From positions 1 through 64,000 of the forward strand of contig CAZRBY010000003.1 of the NCBI GenBank assembly GCA_964598495.1: 64,000 nt of DNA, read 5' to 3'. The stretch comes from Cacconaster sp964598495 (GTDB lineage Bacteria; Bacteroidota; Bacteroidia; Bacteroidales; UBA932). Below the pieces are notes generated by a model. It was not told where the DNA came from. It saw only the letters and a list, made by a program, of their open reading frames with translations, and did no database searches. Within the stretch, counting starts at the first letter, position 1, and the number at the start of each line of letters is the position of its first letter. Shown here in pieces: positions 28,330 through 36,308 of the stretch. Position numbers and translations under genes: made by a program.

Positions 28330-28357
28330 GGTTTAGAGCCCTCATCGGCTCTAAACC
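28330..28357 (-). terminator. Attenuator-like hairpin between rplL and rpoB
   Basis: GGTTTAGAGCC (28330-28340) pairs with GGCTCTAAACC (28347-28357), 11 bp with a six-base loop. On the minus strand it is followed by CTTTTTGTCATTTTTT. This could end part of the transcripts from the ribosomal protein genes before rpoBC, as is known at the same junction in Escherichia coli; partial readthrough is inferred because no separate rpoB promoter is obvious. Confidence 0.7.
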
Positions 28358-28393
28358 CGGATTTCTTAGTCCCTATATCGGGAGGGGAGTGTT

Positions 28394-28771
28394 TTATTTA
28401 ACTTCAACTTCTCCGCCTGCCTCTTCAAGAGCAGCTTTAACCTGTTCAGCTTCTGCCTTTGACACTTTCTCCCTGATCTTGGCGTTAGGTGCCTGATCTA
28501 CGAGATCTTTGGACTCTTTCAAACCGAGACCGGTGATCTCCTTGACAGCTTTAACCATCTGGAGTTTTGCCTGACCGGCTGATATGAGGATTACGTCAAA
28601 TTCAGTCTGCTCAGCTTCTGCTGCGCTGGCACCGCCTTCGCTAGCTGCTACTACGACTGCAGCAGCTGCAGGTTCGATACCGTACTCTTCTTTAAGAATA
28701 TTTGCAAGTTCTTGAACCTCTTTTACGGTAAGATTAACCAATTCTTCCGCAAGAGTTTTGATGTCTGCCAT
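28394..28771 (-). CDS. rplL: Ribosomal protein bL12 (L7/L12)
   Basis: 125 residues. N-terminal dimerisation helices, an alanine-rich hinge (AAAAVVVAASEGGASAAEAE) and the C-terminal factor-binding domain with KEITGLGLKESKDLVDQAP. Multiple copies form the ribosomal stalk with L10 encoded just upstream (45-bp gap). Confidence 0.98.
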   Translation of the reverse strand: MADIKTLAEELVNLTVKEVQELANILKEEYGIEPAAAAVVVAASEGGASAAEAEQTEFDVILISAGQAKLQMVKAVKEITGLGLKESKDLVDQAPNAKIREKVSKAEAEQVKAALEEAGGEVEVK

Positions 28772-28816
28772 GATTGTTTATTGATTTTAATTATATAATT
28801 ATTACTATTTAAACTA

Positions 28817-29332
28817 TTACTCGGTAACTTCTTTCTTTGCTTCCTGCAGAGCGGAAACAATCCGTCTGATAGGCGACTGGAGAAGACCGATAATCTCACC
28901 GATAAGTTCATCGTGAGACTTGATATTTACAAGAGTAGCAAGGTGGTTTGCACCGACATATGCACACTCCTGGAGATATGCGCTCTTAAGCTCCAGTTTG
29001 CCGAGTCTGGCTCCGAATTCCTTGATAATTTTGGCGGGAGCACTGGGAACTGCAGTAAACATAATAGCCGTTGAGCCTTTTAGAGTAGGATATAGAGTCT
29101 TGATTTCTTCGTTGTTGATGCCTTGGCCTTCAGCGACCAAACCTTCGATAGCCCTCTGGAGGAGAGTGTTCTTTACAACGATGAGCTTGACCTCCTTTTC
29201 AAAGCAAGCACGGCGGAGATTTGATGTATTCTCTGCATTGAGACCGGAAATGTCTGCAAGGTAGAAATTAGGGTTCTCCGCTATCTGTGCTGCTATGGTT
29301 TCAATAATCTGAGCTTTTTCTTCTTTTCTCAT
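28817..29332 (-). CDS. rplJ: Ribosomal protein uL10
   Basis: 171 residues. The N-terminal rRNA-binding domain includes FYLADISGLNAENTSNLRRACFE and VVKNTLLQRA; the C-terminal helix that carries L12 dimers follows (SPIRRIVSALQEAKKEV). Only 14 bp separate it from rplA, so there is no long L10-binding leader like that of E. coli. Confidence 0.98.
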   Translation of the reverse strand: MRKEEKAQIIETIAAQIAENPNFYLADISGLNAENTSNLRRACFEKEVKLIVVKNTLLQRAIEGLVAEGQGINNEEIKTLYPTLKGSTAIMFTAVPSAPAKIIKEFGARLGKLELKSAYLQECAYVGANHLATLVNIKSHDELIGEIIGLLQSPIRRIVSALQEAKKEVTE

Positions 29333-29346
29333 AACATTCGAATATT

Positions 29347-30048
29347 TTATTCAACAGCACTTATTGTCTTGCTATCTACACTAATGCCTGGACTCATAGT
29401 GGATGAGAGATAAATACTTCTCACATACGTACCTTTGAGAGCCTGCGGTTTGAGTTTGATGATGGTGTTGAGCATTTCAACGGCATTCTCCGCAAGTTGC
29501 TGAGTGTCAAATGACACCTTGCCAATAGCTGCGTGTACGATACCCTGTTTGTCAACTTTAAAATCAATCTTACCTGCTTTCACTTCCTGAACTGCCTTGC
29601 CGACATCCATTGTAACGGTTCCTGACTTGGGATTCGGCATTAAGCCGCGGGGACCCAAAATACGACCGATCGCACCAATTTTTGCCATGACAGAGGGAGT
29701 ACAGATAATGACATCAACGTCAGTCCAACCACCTTTGATCTTTTCAATATAATCATCAAGACCAACGAAGTCTGCACCTGCTTCCTGAGCTTCAGCCTCT
29801 TTGTCAGGTGTACACAGAACCAATACGCGAGTTACCTTACCAGTACCATGAGGAAGAGTCACGACGCCGCGGACCATCTGGTTCGCCTTACGAGGATCAA
29901 CACCCAAACGGACTGCCAATTCAACCGAAGCATCGAACTTGGTGTAGGAAATCTCCTTTACCAGAGCACATGCCTCAAGTAGCTTGTACTGTCTGCCTGA
30001 GTCAACTTTGGCAACTGATGCCTTCTGATTTTTTGTCAATTTACTCAT
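29347..30048 (-). CDS. rplA: Ribosomal protein uL1
   Basis: 233 residues with the two-domain L1 fold. LPHGTGKVTRVLVL, the GPRGLMPNPKSGTVT signature and the C-terminal SIYLSSTMSPGISVD are clear. L1 binds the 23S stalk and represses its own operon in other bacteria. It follows rplK by 12 bp. Confidence 0.98.
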   Translation of the reverse strand: MSKLTKNQKASVAKVDSGRQYKLLEACALVKEISYTKFDASVELAVRLGVDPRKANQMVRGVVTLPHGTGKVTRVLVLCTPDKEAEAQEAGADFVGLDDYIEKIKGGWTDVDVIICTPSVMAKIGAIGRILGPRGLMPNPKSGTVTMDVGKAVQEVKAGKIDFKVDKQGIVHAAIGKVSFDTQQLAENAVEMLNTIIKLKPQALKGTYVRSIYLSSTMSPGISVDSKTISAVE

Positions 30049-30060
30049 AGCGTTGTGATT

Positions 30061-30507
30061 TTATTGTACATCGGCAGGAAATTCACCTTCAACACTGATA
30101 CCCATACTGCGAGCAGTACCGGCTACCATATTCATTGCTGATTTCTCGGTGAATGCATTAAGATCCGGCATTTTTTCCCTGGCAATCTCACGTATCTGAT
30201 TCCAGGTAATGGCGGCAACCTTTTTCCTGTTGGGTTCGGCAGATCCGGTCTGTACTTTTGCAGCCTCTTTTACGAGGACAGCTACAGGGGGCTGCTTTAC
30301 AACGAAAGAAAAAGACTTGTCACTGTAAACGGTAATTACCACAGGTAATACCTTGCCGGCTTTGTCTTGAGTGCGGGCATTAAACTGCTTGCAGAAGTCC
30401 ATGATATTCACACCCTTGGAACCGAGGGCCGGTCCTACCGGAGGTGAAGGATTGGCGGCTCCGCCTTTGATCTGCAATTTAATAAACCCGGCAATTTCTT
30501 TAGCCAT
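30061..30507 (-). CDS. rplK: Ribosomal protein uL11
   Basis: 148 residues. The N-terminal IKLQIKGGAANPSPPVGPALGSKG is the highly conserved PGPALG segment, and the C-terminal domain binds the GTPase centre of 23S rRNA (ARSMGISVEG). It follows nusG by 15 bp. Confidence 0.98.
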   Translation of the reverse strand: MAKEIAGFIKLQIKGGAANPSPPVGPALGSKGVNIMDFCKQFNARTQDKAGKVLPVVITVYSDKSFSFVVKQPPVAVLVKEAAKVQTGSAEPNRKKVAAITWNQIREIAREKMPDLNAFTEKSAMNMVAGTARSMGISVEGEFPADVQ

Positions 30508-30522
30508 AATGTCTTTTGTTTA

Positions 30523-31131
30523 TTATTCTTTTGTTACCTGAGCAAAATTCAACTCAATGACTGACTTCCTGCCGAAGATTTTAACCATAACCTTGAGTTT
30601 TCTTCTCTCTTCGAGAATTTCCTCAACATTACCGCTGAAATCTTTGAAAGGACCGTCAATGATCTTTACAGCTTCTCCCACAACAAACGGTACCAAGATC
30701 TCTCCATCCTGATCACTCAGTTCGTCCACACGACCCATTATTCGGTCAATCTCAGACTGACGCACTGGGTTGATTACCCTTTCTTTGCCTTCAGTGAGGA
30801 AACCGATGATATTGGGAAGTTCGCGAAGGCCATCCTGGGCTATGCCTATGATTTCCTTCTCAAACCTATTACGTTCGTTCGTGTCGTCTGGATTGTCGGA
30901 CTTAAAAGAGGGAAATGTGATCTCAACAAAGAGATAACCGGGGAAAAAATTGCGCTCGGCGCTTACGCGCTTGCCATTTTTTATCACAAAATACTTTTCA
31001 GTAGGAACAAGGACATCGGTAATATGCTTAAGCATTCCCTTGCCCATCTCCTTTTCAATATGTTCTTTGGCGATTTTCTCTTTGTTGCCAATTATACGGA
31101 CAACATACCACTTCTTGGTGATTTCACTCAT
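30523..31131 (-). CDS. nusG: Transcription factor NusG
   Basis: 202 residues. The N-terminal NGN domain begins KKWYVVRIIGNKEK and includes NFFPGYLFVEI; an acidic linker of about 25 residues (NPDDTNERNRFEKEI) enlarges it relative to E. coli NusG. The KOW domain holds VKIIDGPFKDFSGNVEEI. NusG increases processivity and couples RNA polymerase to the ribosome. It is 4 bp downstream of secE. Confidence 0.97.
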   Translation of the reverse strand: MSEITKKWYVVRIIGNKEKIAKEHIEKEMGKGMLKHITDVLVPTEKYFVIKNGKRVSAERNFFPGYLFVEITFPSFKSDNPDDTNERNRFEKEIIGIAQDGLRELPNIIGFLTEGKERVINPVRQSEIDRIMGRVDELSDQDGEILVPFVVGEAVKIIDGPFKDFSGNVEEILEERRKLKVMVKIFGRKSVIELNFAQVTKE

Positions 31132-31135
31132 AACA

Positions 31136-31324
31136 TTACAATTGGTAAAGACCGGTCATAATGGTTTTGATGACGAAATCGACAAGCCAGATTACAACTG
31201 ACAAAATCAGTGTACTGACCATCACCAGAATGGCTGAACTCTGGAGCTTGCTCCAAGTCGGCCAGGCAACTTTTGTTGTAAGTTCTTTGAAAGACTCTTT
31301 TACGTAAGTTCCTAATTTGCTCAT
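31136..31324 (-). CDS. secE: Preprotein translocase subunit SecE
   Basis: 62 residues, the short one-helix form of SecE. The amphipathic segment ESFKELTTKVAWPTWSKL is the conserved SecY-contacting motif, followed by one membrane helix (about residues 32-57). It lies between tRNA-Trp and nusG as in many bacteria. Confidence 0.96.
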   Translation of the reverse strand: MSKLGTYVKESFKELTTKVAWPTWSKLQSSAILVMVSTLILSVVIWLVDFVIKTIMTGLYQL

Positions 31325-31407
31325 TGTTATTATTTTGTTGGCAAAGACAATTGGAAGCTTTTGTTTTGCCGGTTAATAACATGCCAACGCGTAACCATCG
31401 GCAGTTG

Positions 31408-31478
31408 CAGGGGAAGAGAGATTCGAACTCCCATCAATGGTTTTGGAGACCACTATTCTACCCTTGAACTATTCCCCT
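31408..31478 (-). tRNA. tRNA-Trp (CCA)
   Basis: On the minus strand AGGGGAA pairs with TTCCCCT to form the acceptor stem. The anticodon loop CTCCAAA gives anticodon CCA, and the T arm has TTCGAAT. The discriminator is G; the CCA end is not encoded. It sits between tuf and secE. Confidence 0.96.
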
Positions 31479-31535
31479 ATGATAACAAGAGGGCGGCGCA
31501 AATATGTGTCACCCTCTTGATAACGCTATTGTTGA

Positions 31536-32723
31536 TTAGCTGATAATCTTAGTAACCTGACCTGAACCTACCGTACGACCACCTTCGCGGATTGCGAAAC
31601 GGAGACCTTCGTTCAGAGCCACAGGATAAATAAGCTCAACCTTAATTGTCACGTTGTCACCGGGCATTACCATTTCAACGCCTGCCGGAAGTTCAATCTC
31701 ACCGGTAATATCAAGTGTGCGGATGAAGAACTGAGGACGATACTTGTTGTGGAAAGGAGTGTGGCGACCACCTTCATCTTTCTTCAATACGTAAATTGCA
31801 GCCTCAAATTTTCTATGAGGAGTAATGGTATTAGGGTGGGCAATAACCTGACCTCTCTTAATCTCTTTTTTATCAATACCACGGAGGAGAAGACCTACGT
31901 TATCACCGGCTTCACCCTGATTGAGGATCTTACGGAACATCTCCACACCTGTAACGACTGACTTCTTAGGTTGTTCACCAAGACCGATGATCTGAACCTC
32001 GTCACCTGTCTTTACAACACCTGTCTCAATACGACCCGTAGCAACTGTACCACGACCGGTAATCGAGAAGATATCCTCTACAGGCAATAGGAAAGGTTTT
32101 TCATTGTCACGCTTGGGAATAGGAATATAGTTATCAACTGCATCCATAAGCTCAACTACCTTTTCCTCCCACTGAGGATCACCGTTGAGAGCGCCGAGGG
32201 CGGAGCCGCGAATAACGGGAGCATTGTCACCGTCAAACTCATAGAAGCTGAGGAGTTCACGAACTTCCATCTCAACGAGTTCAATCATTTCGGGATCGTC
32301 AACAATGTCCACCTTGTTCAGGAAAACAACGATACGGGGAACGTTCACCTGACGGGCGAGAAGGATGTGCTCACGGGTCTGGGGCATCGGGCCGTCCGTA
32401 GATGCTACAACCAGTATAGCACCGTCCATCTGAGCAGCACCTGTAACCATGTTCTTTACATAGTCGGCGTGACCCGGGCAGTCTACGTGAGCATAGTGAC
32501 GGTTTGCAGTCTGATACTCAACGTGAGAAGTATTAATGGTAATACCACGCTCTTTCTCTTCGGGAGCGTTGTCAATCTGATCGAATGATTTAACCTCAGA
32601 GAGACCCTGCTTTGCCAATACTTTGGTGATAGCAGCGGTCAAAGTAGTTTTGCCATGGTCTACGTGGCCGATAGTACCGATGTTCACATGCGGTTTATCT
32701 CTTTTAAAACTTTCTTTTGCCAT
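31536..32723 (-). CDS. tuf: Elongation factor Tu
   Basis: 395 residues. GHVDHGKTT (G1), DCPGHADY (G3), NKVD (G4) and the conserved C-terminus FAIREGGRTVGSGQVTKI are intact. EF-Tu delivers aminoacyl-tRNA to the ribosome; here it is transcribed with four upstream tRNA genes and tRNA-Trp downstream. It is the only copy in this window. Confidence 0.99.
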   Translation of the reverse strand: MAKESFKRDKPHVNIGTIGHVDHGKTTLTAAITKVLAKQGLSEVKSFDQIDNAPEEKERGITINTSHVEYQTANRHYAHVDCPGHADYVKNMVTGAAQMDGAILVVASTDGPMPQTREHILLARQVNVPRIVVFLNKVDIVDDPEMIELVEMEVRELLSFYEFDGDNAPVIRGSALGALNGDPQWEEKVVELMDAVDNYIPIPKRDNEKPFLLPVEDIFSITGRGTVATGRIETGVVKTGDEVQIIGLGEQPKKSVVTGVEMFRKILNQGEAGDNVGLLLRGIDKKEIKRGQVIAHPNTITPHRKFEAAIYVLKKDEGGRHTPFHNKYRPQFFIRTLDITGEIELPAGVEMVMPGDNVTIKVELIYPVALNEGLRFAIREGGRTVGSGQVTKIIS

Positions 32724-32755
32724 AATTTTGTTTTTATATTGTTATTAATTGCTGG

Positions 32756-32827
32756 AGCCGGTGGAGAGAATTGAACTCTCGACCTCTTCCTTACCAAGGA
32801 AGCGCTCTACCTCTGAGCTACACTGGC
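32756..32827 (-). tRNA. tRNA-Thr (GGT)
   Basis: Minus strand: acceptor GCCAGTG with CACCGGC (one A-C mismatch at pair 4), anticodon loop TTGGTAA (anticodon GGT), T loop TTCAATT. Unlike its three neighbours it encodes CCA after the discriminator (plus 32753-32755). Confidence 0.95.
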
Positions 32828-32841
32828 AATAATTCAATTTG

Positions 32842-32914
32842 AGCGGAAGACGAGGTTCGAACTCGCGACCCTCAGCTTGGAAGGCTGATGCTCTGCCAAC
32901 TGAGCTACTTCCGC
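32842..32914 (-). tRNA. tRNA-Gly (TCC)
   Basis: Minus strand: acceptor GCGGAAG with CTTCCGC, anticodon loop CTTCCAA (TCC), T loop TTCGAAC. CCA is not encoded. Confidence 0.96.
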
Positions 32915-32932
32915 CTAATCAACAAAAAAAAG

Positions 32933-33015
32933 TGGGGAGAGCAAGATTCGAACTTACGAAGGCGTGCGCCAGCAGATTTACAGTCTGCCCCAGTTGGCCA
33001 CTTTGGTATCTCCCC
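32933..33015 (-). tRNA. tRNA-Tyr (GTA)
   Basis: Minus strand: acceptor GGGGAGA with TCTCCCC, anticodon loop CTGTAAA (GTA), a long variable arm (class II tRNA) and T loop TTCGAAT. CCA is not encoded. Confidence 0.96.
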
Positions 33016-33038
33016 AGGCTTTTTCAAACTTTCAAACG

Positions 33039-33112
33039 AGCCGACAGAGGGATTCGAACCCACGGCCTGCTGATTACAAATCAGCTGCTCTGGCCAGCTG
33101 AGCTATGTCGGC
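33039..33112 (-). tRNA. tRNA-Thr (TGT)
   Basis: Minus strand: acceptor GCCGACA with TGTCGGC, anticodon loop TTTGTAA (TGT), T loop TTCGAAT. It is the first gene of the tRNA-tuf-secE-nusG-rpl-rpo unit, just downstream of the promoter at 33130-33160. Confidence 0.96.
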
Positions 33113-33129
33113 TTTTTAAATTGGGAGTG

Positions 33130-33160
33130 CAAATATATGGCATTTATCTTAATCGGCAAA
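33130..33160 (-). promoter_or_regulatory. Promoter of the tRNA-tuf-rpoBC block
   Basis: On the minus strand TTTG (plus 33157-33160), a 19-bp spacer and TATATTTG (plus 33130-33137) give an exact match to the Bacteroidota -33/-7 consensus. Transcription would start about 10 bases before the first tRNA. No other promoter of this quality was seen down to rpoC. Confidence 0.75.
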
Positions 33161-33189
33161 ATTTTTCAAGAATTTATGCACTTTTTTCA

Positions 33190-34440
33190 TTACCACAACA
33201 GACTTCCTATCCTGAAGGCAACGAAAGCGAAGAGCCATGCTACCACCAGTGTAGTGATTATGGAAATCAGGGACCATTTCCAACTGCCGCTCTCGCGGCG
33301 GATGACTGCAGCAGTAGCCACACAAGGAATATATAGCAAAGAAAAGACCATGAAAGAAAGGGCATTGGCCGGATTGACAGTGTCGTCTGATGCTATTCTT
33401 GCCGAAAGCGCAGTTGTATCCAACTCCTCACCACTCTCCTGATAGAGAACTCCCAGGGTACTGATGATAAACTCCTTGGCCGTGATGCCGGCTATCAGTG
33501 CCGCACTCATTTTCCAGTCAAAACCAAGGGGAGCCATAATGGGCTCCACTGCCTGACCGAAGCGATGCAGATAGGATGGAGAGGCTTCCTCTACCGGTAC
33601 ACCCTCGTTGATGGGGAAATAATCCAGTGCCCAGACAATAACCACTGCAAGCAGTACCACCGTACCGATTTTCTTAAGATACTCGGATGCCGCACGCCAC
33701 ATACCTCTGAGAGCCGCCAGGATATTCGGAACCCTTAGAGGAGGCAACTCCGTCTCATAATCCTCTGATTTTTCTCTAAAAAAAATCTTTTTATTTATAA
33801 GCGCTATCACAATACCGGTCAGAATGCCCACCAGATAGAGCAGCATCATTACCAAAGTGCTGTGCTTCGGGAAAAATATCCCCGAAAAAAGCAGAAACGT
33901 CGGAATACGCGCACTACAGGGGATATAGGGGATCATCATCATCGTAAGGATACGGTCTCCACGCCTCTTTATGCTCCTTGTCGCCATTATCGCCGGCACA
34001 TTGCACCCAAATCCCATCAGTAGAGGAATAAAAGAACAGCCGTGAAGGCCGATTCCGTGCATATACTTATCCATCAGTTTGGCGGCTCTGGGCAAATACC
34101 TCGTCTCTTCAAGAAGAAATATGAAGAAAAAGAGAATAAGTATGTTGGGCAGGAATGCGAGCACCGCGCCAATACCATTAATTATACCGTTTTGAAGAAA
34201 ATCCAGAAGCCATCCATCCTGCATCTTTTGCCCGAGAAAGAATGAAAATTTTCCCATCAGAGCCTCAATCCATCGTTGAGGGTAGGAACCGAGCTTGAAA
34301 GTAGAGAAGAACATCAGCCAGATGACGGCCAGAAAAATCAGAAGGCCCCAAAACTTGTGGGTCAGCAATGGAGCGTCGCCGTCACTGTCACCTCCCATAT
34401 TATGGATACCTCCGGTATGGTCGTGCCTGTGTTTAAGCAT
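33190..34440 (-). CDS. FeoB-like ferrous iron permease domain without a G domain
   Basis: 416 residues corresponding to the membrane part of FeoB: THKFWGLLIFLAVIWLMFFSTF as the first helix, the Gate motifs GFGCNVPAIMATR and PCSARIPTF, and AALIAGITAKEFIISTLGVLY near the end. Full FeoB carries a GTPase domain of about 270 residues before this; here only a short His/Asp/Gly-rich tail (HRHDHTGGIHNMGGDSDGD) precedes the first helix. The start overlaps the end of an intact dxs by 8 bp, so nothing has been lost to a frameshift. Either a free-standing transporter core or one working with a GTPase encoded elsewhere. Confidence 0.8.
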   Translation of the reverse strand: MLKHRHDHTGGIHNMGGDSDGDAPLLTHKFWGLLIFLAVIWLMFFSTFKLGSYPQRWIEALMGKFSFFLGQKMQDGWLLDFLQNGIINGIGAVLAFLPNILILFFFIFLLEETRYLPRAAKLMDKYMHGIGLHGCSFIPLLMGFGCNVPAIMATRSIKRRGDRILTMMMIPYIPCSARIPTFLLFSGIFFPKHSTLVMMLLYLVGILTGIVIALINKKIFFREKSEDYETELPPLRVPNILAALRGMWRAASEYLKKIGTVVLLAVVIVWALDYFPINEGVPVEEASPSYLHRFGQAVEPIMAPLGFDWKMSAALIAGITAKEFIISTLGVLYQESGEELDTTALSARIASDDTVNPANALSFMVFSLLYIPCVATAAVIRRESGSWKWSLISIITTLVVAWLFAFVAFRIGSLLW

Positions 34441-36298
34441 TTATAAGTACTTTTAATATCCCATCAACATCGTATCCGCACTCCTTGTATAGTTGCGCAG
34501 GTGTACCCTGGCCTATAAACCTGTCGGGGATCCCGAGTCCTGTCACTTTGCAGGGGAGTTTGTGGGAAGCCACATACTCCGATACGGCACCGTAAAGACC
34601 GCCGATGAGTGTACCATCTTCGAGTGTGACTATACGACTTACTTTGGAGCATACCTCCCTTAGTATCTTCTCGTCAATCGGCTTGAGAAATCTCATGTCA
34701 CAGTGAAACACGCTGACTCCCCTCTCCTGCGCTGCCTTTACCGCAAGGCAACCATTGTGACCTATGGCACCGATGCTAAGCAGGGCGACATCATTTCCCT
34801 CTTGGAGGATAACTCCACGTCCGGGTTCGATTCTCCGGAAAGGTTCATCCCTCCAGGCAGTGCCATTGCCGGTACCGCGCGGATACCTTATTATAGTAGT
34901 TCCGTACTCCGGCAGCGTTGCGGAATACATCATATTTCGAAGGTCAAGTTCATTGAGCGGTGCTGCTATCGTTACATTGGGAACCGGTCTGAAACAAGAG
35001 AAATCAAAGGCACCATGATGTGTGGGCCCATCCTCTCCAACAATTCCCGCCCTATCAAGACAAAAAACCACCTTGAGTTCCTGAAGGGCCACGTCATGTA
35101 TGACATTGTCATATGCACGCTGGGCGAATGAGGAGTAGATATTACAGAAAGGCAGCATACCTGTAGCCGCCAGGCCTGCAGAGAATGTAACTGCGTGCTG
35201 TTCGGCAATACCCACATCAAACACACGGTCCGGCATTTCGCACATCATTATGTTCATGCTGCAGCCGGTAGCCATAGCGGGGGTAATACCGATAATTTTT
35301 TCATTTTCCTTTGCAAGATCCAGCAGTGTCTGTCCAAATACATCCTGAAATTTTGATGCGCCCGCATTGCCTGAGATTCTGGCACCTGTGACGGGATCAA
35401 ACTGGCCCGGAGCATGCCAAATCGTTTGATTGTCCTCAGCCGGCTTGTAGCCCTTTCCTTTTTTGGTTATGACATGAAGGAGTTTGGGCCCATCAATATC
35501 TTTTAGACGACTAAGAATATTGACCATTTGCCCGATATCGTTACCATCCATAGGGCCGAAGTATCTGAATCCGAGGGAGTCGAAAAGATTGCTCGTGCTG
35601 GTATTGCGCAGAATACCCTTTTTTATGTATTTGAGGAAATTTTGAATATGGGTACGGATCTTTCTAGCGCCGAGGCGGTCCCAGATTGTTTTCTTTAGAC
35701 GATTGTACTTGCGACTGGTGGTCACCTTCATGAGATGATTGTGCAGCGCACCTATGCTTTTATCAATTGAGATCTGATTGTCATTCAGGATAACCAGCAG
35801 ATTTGTCTTGAGAGAACCTGCATTGTTAAGTCCTTCAAAGGCCAGTCCTCCTGTCATGGAACCGTCACCAATGACTGCCACAAAATGTTCCGTGCTTCCC
35901 TGCATCTGCGCCCCAACAGCCAATCCAAGCGCTGCAGAAATGGATGTAGAGGAGTGTCCCGTCCCAAATGCATCATATTCGCTCTCCGAACGCTTGGGGA
36001 AACCACTTATTCCACCTGCCTTTCGATTGGTCTTAAAGGCCTCACGCCTGCCGGTAAGAATCTTGTGCGCATATGCCTGGTGACCAACATCCCAGACTAT
36101 TTTGTCTTTTGGGGTATCAAATACCTTGTGCAGAGCTACTGCAATTTCCACAACCCCAAGACTTGCTCCTATATGACCCGGATTTTCTGCGCAACAGCTG
36201 ACAATATACTCCCTAAGCTCGGAACACAACTGCTCCAGCTCTTCTAGCGACAAATCTTTAATGTCTGCAGGGAATTCTATCTTTTCAAGCAATGCCAC
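34433..36298 (-). CDS. dxs: 1-deoxy-D-xylulose-5-phosphate synthase
   Basis: 621 residues, full length. Makes DXP from pyruvate and glyceraldehyde-3-phosphate with thiamine diphosphate, the entry to the MEP pathway. Seen are WDVGHQAYAHKILTGR, the TPP motif GDGSMTGGLAFEGLNNAG (about 145-162), and DRAGIVGEDGPTHHGAFD in the pyrimidine domain, then the C-terminal transketolase domain. It follows purA by 10 bp and overlaps the FeoB-like gene by 8 bp. Confidence 0.98.
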   Translation of the reverse strand: MALLEKIEFPADIKDLSLEELEQLCSELREYIVSCCAENPGHIGASLGVVEIAVALHKVFDTPKDKIVWDVGHQAYAHKILTGRREAFKTNRKAGGISGFPKRSESEYDAFGTGHSSTSISAALGLAVGAQMQGSTEHFVAVIGDGSMTGGLAFEGLNNAGSLKTNLLVILNDNQISIDKSIGALHNHLMKVTTSRKYNRLKKTIWDRLGARKIRTHIQNFLKYIKKGILRNTSTSNLFDSLGFRYFGPMDGNDIGQMVNILSRLKDIDGPKLLHVITKKGKGYKPAEDNQTIWHAPGQFDPVTGARISGNAGASKFQDVFGQTLLDLAKENEKIIGITPAMATGCSMNIMMCEMPDRVFDVGIAEQHAVTFSAGLAATGMLPFCNIYSSFAQRAYDNVIHDVALQELKVVFCLDRAGIVGEDGPTHHGAFDFSCFRPVPNVTIAAPLNELDLRNMMYSATLPEYGTTIIRYPRGTGNGTAWRDEPFRRIEPGRGVILQEGNDVALLSIGAIGHNGCLAVKAAQERGVSVFHCDMRFLKPIDEKILREVCSKVSRIVTLEDGTLIGGLYGAVSEYVASHKLPCKVTGLGIPDRFIGQGTPAQLYKECGYDVDGILKVLINA

Positions 36299-36308
36299 CG
36301 GATTCGTC

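Noticed and set aside
29333..29346. L10-binding leader upstream of rplJ
   Set aside because: The intergenic space is 14 bp, too short for the structured leader known in E. coli.
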